Notes: generated by a model not told the origin, from the letters alone. Shown: positions 17,893 through 26,605, counted from the first letter of the stretch. The stretch: 64,000 bases of DNA from Bremerella sp. TYQ1 (GCF_020150455.1 NZ_CP083740.1:4526001-4590000), one strand, 5' to 3'. A program made the numbers and translations.

Positions 17893-19251
17893 ATGGATCG
17901 TCGTCAGTTTCTTTCGACTGCTGCGGCTGTTACCGCTATTTCGTCTTTGCCCCGTGCGACGTGGGCTCAAGATTTGCTCGACATCAAGCCGAAGCGGGTC
18001 GGGCTCATTGGCTGCGGCTGGTATGGCAAGTGCGACTTGCTGCGGTTGATTCAAGTGGCTCCTGTCGAGGTGGTTTCGATCTGTGATGTCGATTCGCAGA
18101 TGCGGAGTGGGGCGGCCGAGCTGATTGCTGCGCGGCAGTCCAATGGCAAGCAGCCGCGGCAGTTTGGCGACTATCGCAAGATGTTGGCCGAGCACGATCT
18201 CGATATCTGTTTAGTCGGGACGCCAGACCATTGGCATGCGTTGGCAATGATCGAAGCGTGTAAGTCGGGGGCCGATGTCTACGTACAGAAGCCGATCAGC
18301 GTCGATGTCGTTGAAGGTCAGGCAATGCTCGCCGCGGCTCGGAAGTACGACCGCGTAGTGCAAGTCGGTACGCAGCGGCGGAGTACGGCTCACTTAATCG
18401 AAGCACGCGACAAAGTGGTGAACGAAGGGTTGCTCGGTACGATCGGTCATGCCGAGGTGTGCTGTTATTACGGGATGGGCCGCAACCGCAAAGCGGATAA
18501 TTGCCCGCCGCCGGAGTATCTCGACTTCGAGATGTGGACCGGCCCTGCCCCGAAGCTTCCGTTCAATCCGGTCATGCACCCACGCAGTTGGCGGATGTTC
18601 GAGCAGTTCGGCAACGGCATCATGGGCGACATGTGCATTCACATGCTCGATTCGGTGCGTTGGATGCTGGACCTCGGCTGGCCGAAAAGTGTGAATAGCC
18701 GCGGCGGCACGTATGTTCATACCGATGCCACAGGGAATGTGCCTGACACCCAGGTCGCCACGTTTGACTTCGGCGAACTCGATGTCGTGTGGACACACCG
18801 CACCTATGGCGATGCGCCGGATCGCGATTACCCGTGGGCGTTCTTTTTGTATGGCGATAAGGGAACGTTGAAGGCAAGCGTGAACAAGTACGAGTTCTTC
18901 CCGAAAGGAAAGAAAGAGCCGACGCTGACTGGATCGCCGAAGACCGAGTGGGACAAGTACCCGGAAGATGAGCACGAGAAAGATCTCGAGCAACATGTGG
19001 CCGCCGCGAATCGCGCCCACCAGCGTGACTTCCTGAAAGCGATTGAGAACCGCAGCCGCCCCGTGGCCGACATCGAACAAGGCCACATCTCAACGGCCAG
19101 CTGCATCTTGGCCAACATGTCCCAAAAGCTCGGCCGCAGCCTGACATGGAACGCCGAAACCGGCCAAGTCGAAGGAGACGACCAAGCCAACCACCTGCTG
19201 GCGAGAAAGTACCGCGGCGATTGGGTGCATCCAACGCCGGAGAATGTCTAA
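17893..19251 (+). CDS. Tat-exported Gfo/Idh/MocA-family oxidoreductase
   Basis: The N-terminus MDRRQFLSTAAAVTAISSLP is a twin-arginine signal, so the folded enzyme is exported. The Rossmann motif VGLIGCGWYG follows at about 36-45. The usual EKP motif appears as QKP (residues 132-134), and the C-terminal (alpha/beta) domain carries the conserved FGNGIMGDMCIHMLD stretch with the catalytic His. The length of 452 residues fits the secreted planctomycete and Bacteroidetes subfamily, usually linked to sugar or glycan breakdown with a tightly bound NAD(P). The substrate is unknown. The gene stands alone and faces the first lipoprotein of the DUF1559 cluster. Confidence 0.9.
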   Translation: MDRRQFLSTAAAVTAISSLPRATWAQDLLDIKPKRVGLIGCGWYGKCDLLRLIQVAPVEVVSICDVDSQMRSGAAELIAARQSNGKQPRQFGDYRKMLAEHDLDICLVGTPDHWHALAMIEACKSGADVYVQKPISVDVVEGQAMLAAARKYDRVVQVGTQRRSTAHLIEARDKVVNEGLLGTIGHAEVCCYYGMGRNRKADNCPPPEYLDFEMWTGPAPKLPFNPVMHPRSWRMFEQFGNGIMGDMCIHMLDSVRWMLDLGWPKSVNSRGGTYVHTDATGNVPDTQVATFDFGELDVVWTHRTYGDAPDRDYPWAFFLYGDKGTLKASVNKYEFFPKGKKEPTLTGSPKTEWDKYPEDEHEKDLEQHVAAANRAHQRDFLKAIENRSRPVADIEQGHISTASCILANMSQKLGRSLTWNAETGQVEGDDQANHLLARKYRGDWVHPTPENV

Positions 19252-19330
19252 CCAACCAGCAAGGATGCCATGCCGATGTACGGTTCGGTATGGCGTCGAT
19301 GGGCCGATGGAAATTTCTCAGAAAAGCATC

Positions 19331-19368
19331 AGGCGGTCATGCCTACGAGGCCCGTAGGCACGGCGCCT
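19331..19368. terminator. Hairpin between convergent genes
   Basis: AGGCG (19331) and CGCCT (19364) enclose a strong inner 8-bp stem TGCCTACG (19340-19347) with CGTAGGCA (19353-19360). The hairpin lies between the ends of the oxidoreductase and the lipoprotein gene and could terminate both, but T-runs are lacking. Confidence 0.4.
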
Positions 19369-19378
19369 GAGCTGTCCC

Positions 19379-19783
19379 TTACGACTTCGACTTCGAGATA
19401 TCGAGGTCAACGGTGTTGTGGCCAGAGGTGATTTCGACCTGGCGGATTTCTTCGTAGTACTCTTCCGGGTAAGGAAGTTTGCTCTTATCGCCAGGCATCG
19501 TCAGGGGTGCTTCCAGTTTGACAATGCACGGCCCCAGTCGGACTCCGTCGCGGGAAAGCGAATAGATGGCTTCGTAGTTGCCGGACGAATTGGTAACAGC
19601 CGTACTGCCTCGCACGCCTTTTTCAAGGGGATCGAACTCGAGTCGAACTCCCGAAGCTGGCTTGCCATCGACGAGCACGGTACCGGAAACGGTTCCCAAG
19701 CTCGACTGGTTCGAGTTGAAGCAGCCCGCCGCAAGTAGCAGTGGTAAGAGCAGCAAGAGTGTTGGCGTTCGTGGAAATGACAT
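19379..19783 (-). CDS. Small lipoprotein with carboxypeptidase-regulatory-like fold, partner of DUF1559 protein
   Basis: The signal MSFPRTPTLLLLLPLLLAAG precedes a lipobox Cys (AAGC). The 115-residue mature part starts with VSGTVLVDGKPASGVRLEF, typical of a transthyretin/CarboxypepD_reg-like beta sandwich, and ends with a strand rich in charged residues (VEITSGHNTVDLDIS). AGGAAAC precedes the ATG. It lies downstream of the DUF1559 gene (19865-20788) and is very likely co-transcribed with it. Its role is unknown; an outer-surface accessory is an inference. Confidence 0.8.
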   Translation of the reverse strand: MSFPRTPTLLLLLPLLLAAGCFNSNQSSLGTVSGTVLVDGKPASGVRLEFDPLEKGVRGSTAVTNSSGNYEAIYSLSRDGVRLGPCIVKLEAPLTMPGDKSKLPYPEEYYEEIRQVEITSGHNTVDLDISKSKS

Positions 19784-19864
19784 GACGATGTTTCCTAAAG
19801 TCTTGTACGACCCGGCGCCATTACCGGCGCCGGGAATTCTTGGCGAAGCAAGTTGGAATAAGAA

Positions 19865-20788
19865 CTACGGCAGACTAACCGTCTGGCCATCGTCACGAAT
19901 GCCGAGCAACTGATAGACGCCCATACCACTTGCATTCTGGTAGATCTGATCGCGAACGCCATCGCCACCGAACCAGCCGTTAGGTGTGCCGTTCTTCTCG
20001 AATTCGATGTCTTCCGAGATGAACTGAACCGAACCGTCGCAGAAGGAGAAGAACGCGCCACCGGTGTGTTGACTGGTAAAGCCCCAGTGGTGTGGGCTGT
20101 TCATGGGGAACGAAACGCAACGCGACAGCGTGTTCTGGCGTTCCAGGTAGCTGTTGCCTGGCGTGCCGGCCCAGAAGGCCCAACCGCGAGGACCACTTTC
20201 CCACTTGTTGGCATGTGCGGAAACTTCACCAATGGCAAACGTGTTGGAAAGACCATCGGTGATCGCCGAAAATTCCAAACCCACAACGTTGATGGCACCG
20301 GTATTAGCAGCTTTGTCCTGGTCCCATCCGGCTTGACCGTACCCTCGGCTGGCAGCGTAACTGATCGCACCATACTCGACCGAATCGTGCGTGAACGTTT
20401 CCGGTCCCGTCGTCGATGGGCAACGGAGGCCTGGGATGACGGTCTTCAGGGCGTCGGTAGCTTGTACACTGACGGTACCGTTGACGGCTTCAGGGAAAGT
20501 GTAATCCGTGACGCCCATCACTTCGTGCAAATTGTCTTGTTCCATAAAAGGCAAGATTTGCGCGGCCCAACACCAGAACGTATTGTCGGTTCGATAGGAA
20601 GGCAGCTTTCCAAAGGTATCGTGATGGTTATGCAGCGCCAGCACGACTTGTTTGAGATTGTTACGACACTGGATCTTGCGAGCTGCTTCTCGGGCCTGTT
20701 GCACAGCAGGAAGGAGAAGGGCAATTAAAACACCAATGATGGCGATAACAACGAGCAGCTCGACGAGCGTGAAGCCACGCTTTTTCAT
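19865..20788 (-). CDS. DUF1559 protein with prepilin-like N-terminus
   Basis: I start at 20788 (AGGAG 7 bases upstream). The protein begins MKKRGFTLVELLVVIAI, a type IV pilin/pseudopilin methylation and assembly signal with Glu5 after the cleavage site. The DUF1559 domain follows with conserved C-L-K-Q and LHNHHDTFGKLP motifs, and an FFSFCDGSVQFISEDI variant of the H-x9-DG signature lies near the end. DUF1559 proteins are greatly expanded in Planctomycetes and their function is not established; the N-terminus implies processing by a prepilin peptidase and assembly or anchoring in the membrane. The 307-residue length is normal. Confidence 0.9.
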   Translation of the reverse strand: MKKRGFTLVELLVVIAIIGVLIALLLPAVQQAREAARKIQCRNNLKQVVLALHNHHDTFGKLPSYRTDNTFWCWAAQILPFMEQDNLHEVMGVTDYTFPEAVNGTVSVQATDALKTVIPGLRCPSTTGPETFTHDSVEYGAISYAASRGYGQAGWDQDKAANTGAINVVGLEFSAITDGLSNTFAIGEVSAHANKWESGPRGWAFWAGTPGNSYLERQNTLSRCVSFPMNSPHHWGFTSQHTGGAFFSFCDGSVQFISEDIEFEKNGTPNGWFGGDGVRDQIYQNASGMGVYQLLGIRDDGQTVSLP

Positions 20789-20856
20789 AGGAAACTCCTG
20801 GAATGAGGACGCGGAATATGGGGGCGTCAAAAAATGCATGACGGAGTTACTATCCC

Positions 20857-20885
20857 GTGATATTAAAGGTTGTGAAGACTGTCAA
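20857..20885 (-). promoter_or_regulatory. Promoter of DUF1559 gene 1 (shared module)
   Basis: Reading the minus strand, TTGACA (20885-20880) is followed after exactly 17 bases by TATCAC (20862-20857), inside a longer block (ATCCATTGACA, CTTTAATATCACGGGATAG) that is repeated before the second DUF1559 gene. The start codon is about 69 bases downstream. Confidence 0.65.
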
Positions 20886-21145
20886 TGGATTCCTGGTAAT
20901 AATTCGTTGAATTGCGGTTAACTGAATCAATGCCCAAAATATCCGGGCATTTTAGACTCACTTCGAAGGGGATCATCCCATCGCAGGGAGGGGGCACTTT
21001 TTCGCATTGCCACTTTATGTGGTTATCTCTGGCACCCTCTTTGGGTGGCTGAGCATCAGTGCCGATTTATCACCAGATCCTTCCGCAGAGAATAAGGCTC
21101 CGCAATCGGTATGCGGAGCGATCGTTGACGTGTTTCGCCGTCGGC

Positions 21146-21589
21146 TTACTCCGACTTCAGCACAATGTCGTGGGCGTTGGGGCCGGGTTGGACGGTGATG
21201 ACTTCGATTTCTTCCCAGTAGGTTTTGGGAAGGCCTGACAGTGGGTTCTTCGGGGCTGGGCCGACGGGGCGACCGTTGGGGCCGATCTCGGGCATGGGCG
21301 TTTCGACGGAGCCTGGGATCAGCTTGACCGAATGCTCGCCTGGCTGGATGCCGGTTTTGTTGAACGAGAACTGAGCCTCGTAGTTTCCGTTGGCATCGGT
21401 CTGAGCGTACGAAGGGGAACCTCCTTCGCTTGTCGGCGAAAACTGCAACGCAACGCCAGCAGGAGCTGGATTGCCGTCGATGGTGACGGTGCCTGACAGC
21501 GAAGGCAACGCTCCGCTGCCGCAGCCAACCGACGCGGCAAGCCCGATTAGCATTGCCGCGAAGAAACCGTAGTGAATGGGACGTTTCAT
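21146..21589 (-). CDS. Small lipoprotein with carboxypeptidase-regulatory-like fold
   Basis: AGGAGAGG precedes the ATG. The signal MKRPIHYGFFAAMLIGLAAS leads into the lipobox Cys (SVGC). The mature part has the beta-sandwich start LSGTVTIDGNPAPAGVALQF and the NGNYEAQFSFN segment, mirroring the lipoprotein at 19379-19783. It follows the second DUF1559 gene by 18 bases and is surely in its operon. The two lipoproteins differ a lot in sequence, so the pair was duplicated long ago. Confidence 0.8.
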   Translation of the reverse strand: MKRPIHYGFFAAMLIGLAASVGCGSGALPSLSGTVTIDGNPAPAGVALQFSPTSEGGSPSYAQTDANGNYEAQFSFNKTGIQPGEHSVKLIPGSVETPMPEIGPNGRPVGPAPKNPLSGLPKTYWEEIEVITVQPGPNAHDIVLKSE

Positions 21590-21607
21590 GGGGCGAACCT
21601 CTCCTGT

Positions 21608-22606
21608 TTAGTACGAGCCGAGTGGTTGGCCATCGTCACGCAAGCCGAGTCGCTGATAGACACCGACCGTAGACGTGTCGAGCTCGCTGTACGACGTGTA
21701 CCATGCAGCGGCGCCGCCATCATGCTTCAAGCCTTCGCGCGAGTCGATCGTTTCGCTGATGAAGTGAACGCTACCGTCGCCGTAAAGGAAGTTGGCTCCG
21801 CCAGGATGCAGACTGGAAAATGCCAGGTAGAAACGACCCACGAGCGGTTGATTGACTTTCTGGCCAAACGTTCGCCCGATTGCCTTCGGAGAAGACCAGG
21901 ACGACTCGGAGTTGACGTTGCCGGTGCCGACCCAATAAGCGGCGTGGTGAATCGAGTCACGTTCGCCAACAGCAAACGTATTACTCGTGCCGTCGGTGAT
22001 GTCGGCCATGCGCGTTCCCTTTTGGGCATTCATCAAACCATGCTGGTTCGGAATGCTGGCCGTGGGGGAAGCGTACCAGTTGGTGGTGTAGTGACCCATG
22101 ACGCCGGCGTAGTTGCTCTTGGCTGGCTTGGTCGAATCAGGTCCACCGGTGTGGCAGAAGTCGACCGACGTGTTGATCTCTTCGCCAGGATCGCTGGGGC
22201 AGATAAATGCATCCAGCGGCGTACGCATCAGCGCGACACCAGCGGCCGGCCAACTCGTCGACGTATTACCTGGCAACAAGTCGTCGAACTCTTGCGTCGA
22301 GACGCCAAGCTGGTCGTGCAGTGCCGACTGTTCAAGGAATGGCAAAATACGAGCGCCCCAGCCCCAGGCTTTTCGCCAGCTGGCGGCGTTGGCTTGATCG
22401 TTGAAGCCGTAGCTGGCCGGGAATTCGCCATAGGTATCGTGAAAGTTGTGCAAGCCGAGGCCGATTTGCTTGAGATTGTTGTTGCACTGCATCCGACGAG
22501 CCGCTTCACGGGCTTGTTGAACCGCAGGCAACAATAGTGCGATCAAGACACCAATAATGGCGATGACCACCAAGAGCTCGACGAGCGTAAAGCCGCGCTT
22601 TTTCAT
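21608..22606 (-). CDS. DUF1559 protein with prepilin-like N-terminus
   Basis: The start MKKRGFTLVELLVVIAI is identical to the neighbouring paralogue at 19865-20788. The 332-residue protein continues with MQCNNNLKQIGLGLHNFHDT and ends with the H-x9-DG region (LHPGGANFLYGDGSVHFISE). The function is unknown for the family; it is membrane-anchored through the pilin-like helix. It precedes the small lipoprotein in a two-gene operon driven by the promoter at 22673-22701. Confidence 0.9.
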   Translation of the reverse strand: MKKRGFTLVELLVVIAIIGVLIALLLPAVQQAREAARRMQCNNNLKQIGLGLHNFHDTYGEFPASYGFNDQANAASWRKAWGWGARILPFLEQSALHDQLGVSTQEFDDLLPGNTSTSWPAAGVALMRTPLDAFICPSDPGEEINTSVDFCHTGGPDSTKPAKSNYAGVMGHYTTNWYASPTASIPNQHGLMNAQKGTRMADITDGTSNTFAVGERDSIHHAAYWVGTGNVNSESSWSSPKAIGRTFGQKVNQPLVGRFYLAFSSLHPGGANFLYGDGSVHFISETIDSREGLKHDGGAAAWYTSYSELDTSTVGVYQRLGLRDDGQPLGSY

Positions 22607-22672
22607 AAGAAGCTCCTAACAACGAGAACGCGAGAATTTGGGGAAGAAGGAAAAGCAATAGAAGACTATCCC

Positions 22673-22701
22673 GTGATATTAAAGTCGGCAGTCGGTGTCA
22701 A
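22673..22701 (-). promoter_or_regulatory. Promoter of DUF1559 gene 2 (shared module)
   Basis: Minus strand: TTGACA (22701-22696), 17-base spacer, TATCAC (22678-22673). The flanks ATCCATTGACA and CTTTAATATCACGGGATAGT match the promoter of the first DUF1559 gene base for base while the spacer middle differs, so both the -35/-10 elements and the downstream CGGGATAG block appear conserved. Confidence 0.65.
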
Positions 22702-22914
22702 TGGATTTAAAGGCAAAAAGATAAATATTGCCATCTGTACAGATTCACGACGATGGATCGATGTTGGGCGGCCCCATGCCAGCTATCGTGCGGACTATGA
22801 GAGAGTGGGGTGTTTTAGGAGCTAAACCCCCACGAAAGAATGGCCATGTATGCTCCGGATTCGCGGTTCTTGAGAATCGTTGCGATAGCCCAGAATGAGG
22901 GGATGCTCGCGCAT

Positions 22915-22948
22915 GAAAAATCCCCGCTGCCAAAAAAGAAGCGGGGAT
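22915..22948 (-). terminator. Rho-independent terminator of the topoisomerase VI gene
   Basis: On the minus strand a 9-bp stem (22948-22940 with 22928-22920, ATCCCCGCT/AGCGGGGAT) is followed by TTTTT. It lies 34 bases after the stop of the topoisomerase VI B gene. Confidence 0.8.
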
Positions 22949-22981
22949 AAATGGATCAGGAGGTGAGACGTTACGCGGTCG

Positions 22982-25108
22982 TTAGGCGTCCTCGTCTTCT
23001 TCCTCTTCGTCGAACAGTTCCGATTGCTTGGCGTCGGCCGCTTCCACAGAGGAACCGTTGTCGGTTTCTGTCGGGCGATTGAGCATGTCGGCCAGCATCT
23101 CTTCCTCGTCTTTCTCGACGATCAATACCCCGCCGCCATAATTGGCTTCGTTCGGGTCGACTGCTTTGCCGCTTTCATCGAGCACCATGTCAGCTTCGGC
23201 AGTCTTCTTTTTAGCGACAGCCAACAGCTTTTCGTAGATGTCTTCTTTGTCGGTGCCGTTGATGTCGCTGACCGCTTGGGCCACTTCACCCAGGTAACGA
23301 CGGAAGATCGTCCGGCGATCGGCTTGCTGCTTCACTTTCATGCGGCGACGCAGGAACATGCCTAGCTTGCGTCCGGCCGTTTGCAGCGCGAGACGCATCT
23401 CTTTCTGGATCTCGTCATAGCTGGCCACGGCTTCCTTCGCCTGGTTGGTGAAGGGTACCCAAACGCTGGCAATGTGAACCATGATGGTCACAGGACCACT
23501 CGGCAGATTGCCGCGCGACTGCGAAAGCCCATACGAACGCCAGTTGGTTCCAGCAATCGTTTTGGTGATCGCACAGTCGCCATGCTGGAACTGCAGCGGC
23601 ACTCGGTTGGCGTAACGATAGACCTGCATCGACTGGCCTTCGTTGACGTTGATGTTTTGCATGGCCTCAAAGAGATGGTCGATCTCTTTCGGCTTGAGCT
23701 TATTGGGGCTCTTGCGGGTACCGACTTTCGACTGCTTGATAATCTTGTCGGCGGCGTCGGGGCCAAGTCCGTTGAACGTCAGAATCAGGAACTGGCGGAC
23801 CGTTCGGGCGTCGGTTTCGTAAAGCAGTTCTTTCAGCAGATCCTTGGTGATCTTCTGGGTTTCGACGTTGCCCCCGTAGGCCAGGGCGACTTCGATCTGA
23901 AACGGATTGCCTCGATAAACGGCCGGCGGACGTGTGGCCGCCGCGTAAAACTCGGCCGGAACAACGCTATGCAGGCCCTTCAAAAGCTGTTCTTCCCCGA
24001 TCGGAACGATACAGTCGGTCGTCGGGTTGCTGATTTTGGTGTCTTGGATCGCGGCGTACAGATGCTCGGCATGATCGCGATCGATTCGTTTAACACGCAT
24101 CCGCGTGCTGAGCTTTGCTTTATCGCAAATCTGCTTGGCGATCCCGGGGCTGACGCGCGAGAACGAATTGGTCAAGAAACCGGACAAGCTGGTTTCGCTC
24201 GTTTCTTTGCACATCGAAACGAGCCGCCCCAGCTCTACCCCGTACGGATGCGGCTTGATCTCGGCCGCTTCGGGAGGCAGCACTTCGGACGAACGTCGAT
24301 AGGTCTTTTGCACGCCGGCAGGGTCGATGTAATGCAGCGTGACGTGCGGATTGGCGATCGCCGTTTGCTCGAGGTATTCGTCAACGCTCCCCTTCCCTCG
24401 CTGATACTTGGCTTCCAAGTCGAGGGTGACGCGCGTGCCGTGGGCGATGGGCTTGGGTTTGGCATCGGGGGTTTCCGGATCGTGATGAGTGACCCATTCG
24501 ATGCCGTGGTCTTCGATGTACTTCTCCCCTTTCTCGCCAGGGGGGATATCTTCGCCGTTCCCTTTACCGTTGAGGATTTCGGGTTTGTTGACTTTGGTGT
24601 CGATGCGAAGTTCGTAATAGTGGGCCGGCTTCGACTTGCCGGTCTTACTGACAATTTTGATCGGCTTGCCGGTCGTCAGAATGGCGTACATGCCGGCCGC
24701 ACTGATCCCGATCCCCTGCTGACCACGGCTCATGCGAAGGCGATGGAACTTCGAGCCGTAAAGCAGCTTGCCGAAGATCAGCGGGATTTGCTTTTTAAGA
24801 ATGCCGGGGCCGTTGTCTTGAACGGCCGCTTTATAGCGGCTTTCGCCGGTCTGTTCGACATGGACCCAGATCTCGGGAAGGATACCGGCTTCTTCACACG
24901 CATCGAGCGAGTTATCGACCGCTTCCTTGATGGTCGTCAGCAAAGCCTTTCGAGGATTGTCGAAGCCCAGCATGTGGCGGTTCTTGGCGAAGAACTCGCT
25001 GACCGAGATCTCGCGTTGCTTCTTGGCCATCGATTCGGCCGTTGCGCGACGCGGTGCTGACTTCTTCTTTGCGGATCCGTTCGCAGTAGTAGTGGCGCCT
25101 TCCGACAA
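22982..25108 (-). CDS. top6B: DNA topoisomerase VI subunit B
   Basis: Subunit B is the GHKL ATPase of the type IIB topoisomerase, which acts with the DNA-cleaving subunit A to pass one duplex through another. The GHKL boxes are clear: KEAVDNSLDA (61-70) for Mg-ATP binding, DNGPG (98-102) and SRGQQGIGIS (127-136). The region after about 240 fits the H2TH-containing linker and the transducer domain. At 708 residues it is longer than archaeal forms (about 530); the extra length includes a Lys/Ala-rich N-terminus and an acidic C-terminal tail (ELFDEEEEDEDA). Topo VI is mainly archaeal and plant, with scattered bacterial cases. No subunit A gene is adjacent. Confidence 0.93.
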   Translation of the reverse strand: MSEGATTTANGSAKKKSAPRRATAESMAKKQREISVSEFFAKNRHMLGFDNPRKALLTTIKEAVDNSLDACEEAGILPEIWVHVEQTGESRYKAAVQDNGPGILKKQIPLIFGKLLYGSKFHRLRMSRGQQGIGISAAGMYAILTTGKPIKIVSKTGKSKPAHYYELRIDTKVNKPEILNGKGNGEDIPPGEKGEKYIEDHGIEWVTHHDPETPDAKPKPIAHGTRVTLDLEAKYQRGKGSVDEYLEQTAIANPHVTLHYIDPAGVQKTYRRSSEVLPPEAAEIKPHPYGVELGRLVSMCKETSETSLSGFLTNSFSRVSPGIAKQICDKAKLSTRMRVKRIDRDHAEHLYAAIQDTKISNPTTDCIVPIGEEQLLKGLHSVVPAEFYAAATRPPAVYRGNPFQIEVALAYGGNVETQKITKDLLKELLYETDARTVRQFLILTFNGLGPDAADKIIKQSKVGTRKSPNKLKPKEIDHLFEAMQNINVNEGQSMQVYRYANRVPLQFQHGDCAITKTIAGTNWRSYGLSQSRGNLPSGPVTIMVHIASVWVPFTNQAKEAVASYDEIQKEMRLALQTAGRKLGMFLRRRMKVKQQADRRTIFRRYLGEVAQAVSDINGTDKEDIYEKLLAVAKKKTAEADMVLDESGKAVDPNEANYGGGVLIVEKDEEEMLADMLNRPTETDNGSSVEAADAKQSELFDEEEEDEDA

Positions 25109-25140
25109 CGTGGGAACTCCTCGGGACAGTTCAATTCTTC

Positions 25141-25224
25141 GTAGGGTCCGCTGTGCGGACCGAAATGGGGCATATCGGCAAGTTCTGCGTCAAATCTTGG
25201 GTCAGTCCGCATAGCGGACCCTAC
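25141..25224. repeat. Short repeat with terminal inverted repeats, copy E
   Basis: GTAGGGTCCGCTGTGCGGAC (25141-25160) and GTCCGCATAGCGGACCCTAC (25205-25224) are near-perfect inverted repeats enclosing 44 bases unrelated to copies A-D. Each arm is itself a GTCCGC-loop-GCGGAC hairpin, the same unit that ends copies A-D. It lies 32 bases upstream of the topoisomerase VI B start. Confidence 0.8.
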
Positions 25225-25556
25225 AAGGACAAGAGCGAGACCGAATCGCCGATTGTAGTAAAGTTTGCCGATTACGGGGATAGCGGCAGGATCTGGAAGT
25301 TGGGGGCGACTGTTATACTCGGAAGAATAGGGGCTTTTGGCATGATGGCCCCAGAAAGACTCAGACGACCCATCCGAATAGCCGATTTAACCTACGACGG
25401 AAGGTCTGGACTTATCTGTACCGCGCAGATTGCCGAAGTACCCATTGGCGGCGGTTTGGACCGGTTTCCCGAAATATGTATAGGTGAAGCTAAAAACCCT
25501 TCCACGGCCTTTCTCGTGGTTGCCCAATTGCCGCATTGGCAGGAGCTATCAATCGG
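25225..25556. other. Intergenic stretch without a credible gene
   Basis: An open frame crosses this region (25153-25560), but it starts inside the repeat, lacks protein-like composition and has no ribosome binding site. The stretch should hold the promoter of the secreted protein at 25557; GTTATACT at about 25314 could be a -10 element. Confidence 0.4.
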
Positions 25557-25922
25557 ATGAAACGCATTGCAACAACTTGTTTGTTCGCCCTGGTCCTGAC
25601 CGCAGGCTGGATGACTGTGGGATCAGAGGCCCAAGCCAACGAGTACCCTAGTCCGCCGGTTTACCCGGACATGATGAATCAGTACTACGTCGCCGATCCG
25701 TACTACGGATATCCGGCCGAGATGTACACTTCTCCGATTACAACGCCTCCCTACGTTCCGCAGACGTACATCACCTATCCACCACTCGATCCGCACGAGT
25801 TTTTGTACAAGCACCATCGCACTTATTACCACTACTACAACGGTGGTCAGGGCTTGAACCGCACGAAGGTGCATTGGTACGGCGGCCGCACTTGGCTGAA
25901 TTCTTATAACCCGTTCTTTTAA
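25557..25922 (+). CDS. Small secreted Tyr/Pro-rich protein
   Basis: ATG 25557 follows AGGAG (spacing about 11) and gives the signal peptide MKRIATTCLFALVLTAGWMT ending SEAQA. The 121-residue protein is very rich in Tyr and Pro (YYVADPYYGYPAEMY, YPPLDPHEF, RTYYHYYNGG), with no Cys after the signal. Such composition suits a cell-wall or matrix protein, but no function is known. The stop is 56 bases before the next secreted protein, which shares the aromatic, low-complexity style, so the two probably form an operon. Confidence 0.75.
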   Translation: MKRIATTCLFALVLTAGWMTVGSEAQANEYPSPPVYPDMMNQYYVADPYYGYPAEMYTSPITTPPYVPQTYITYPPLDPHEFLYKHHRTYYHYYNGGQGLNRTKVHWYGGRTWLNSYNPFF

Positions 25923-25978
25923 TGGCAACTTGCTCGAGCCGGTCCGCGCTCGCTTGCTTCACGTAGGAAATAAAGACG

Positions 25979-26605
25979 ATGACCCAGACACGACTGATTC
26001 TCGCTCTCCTCGCCGGCCTGACGCTGGGCGGCAGTGTGCAAACGGCTGAAGCTGGCTGGCTATGGGGACGTGGCTACAGCAATGCTTCCAACGCCTACCA
26101 CGCGTCCAACTTGCCTTGGCACGATGGCTACGCGTACCAGAACTACCAAACGCCTGTGGCGATGGTCGTTCCACCCAACGCGAACATGCAGACCAACTAC
26201 TCGTGGGGCGTGCCGAGCAGCCGCATGACTCCGGTCTATCACCAGTTTGGCCGAGCCAACGCCGGCGGCATTACCGGTCACCCCAGCAGCTTGGGCGTGA
26301 CGCCTTACTGGCCAAGCGACACGCAGCAGTTCGGCGTGTACAACGTACGTGGTCCTTGGACTTGGAACGCTGCCGATCTGAACTACGGATGGCACCTCGG
26401 TTTCCACCACCGCCCACACTGGAACAACAAAACCGGTAGCTGCCCGAACGGCAACTGTGGTGGTGCTCCTGTCTACGGTGGCGGCGCTTACACCGAAGGT
26501 GGCCAGTCGGTTATCACCGAAGACGGCTACGTGCCAGGCAGCTACAGCGAACAGCCAGTCGGCCCTGTCGACGCAGCTCCAACGCCAGCCACACCGGAAA
26601 CCTAA
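25979..26605 (+). CDS. Secreted Gly/Tyr/Trp-rich protein
   Basis: The signal peptide MTQTRLILALLAGLTLGGSV ends at AEAG-type cleavage near residue 25. The mature part of about 184 residues is rich in Gly, Asn, Tyr, Trp and His (WLWGRGYSNASNAYHASN, GWHLGFHHRPHWNN) and contains a CPNGNC pair, then a Gly-rich and a Pro/Thr/Ala-rich tail. TAGGAAATAAAG precedes the start. It looks like a structural envelope or extracellular protein of planctomycetes. It is the last gene before a strong terminator and probably co-transcribed with the Tyr/Pro-rich gene. Confidence 0.75.
   Translation: MTQTRLILALLAGLTLGGSVQTAEAGWLWGRGYSNASNAYHASNLPWHDGYAYQNYQTPVAMVVPPNANMQTNYSWGVPSSRMTPVYHQFGRANAGGITGHPSSLGVTPYWPSDTQQFGVYNVRGPWTWNAADLNYGWHLGFHHRPHWNNKTGSCPNGNCGGAPVYGGGAYTEGGQSVITEDGYVPGSYSEQPVGPVDAAPTPATPET

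Noticed and set aside
23381..25060. 559-codon plus-strand frame inside the topoisomerase VI gene
   Set aside because: It is antisense to intact GHKL motifs and lacks a start signal and protein-like composition.
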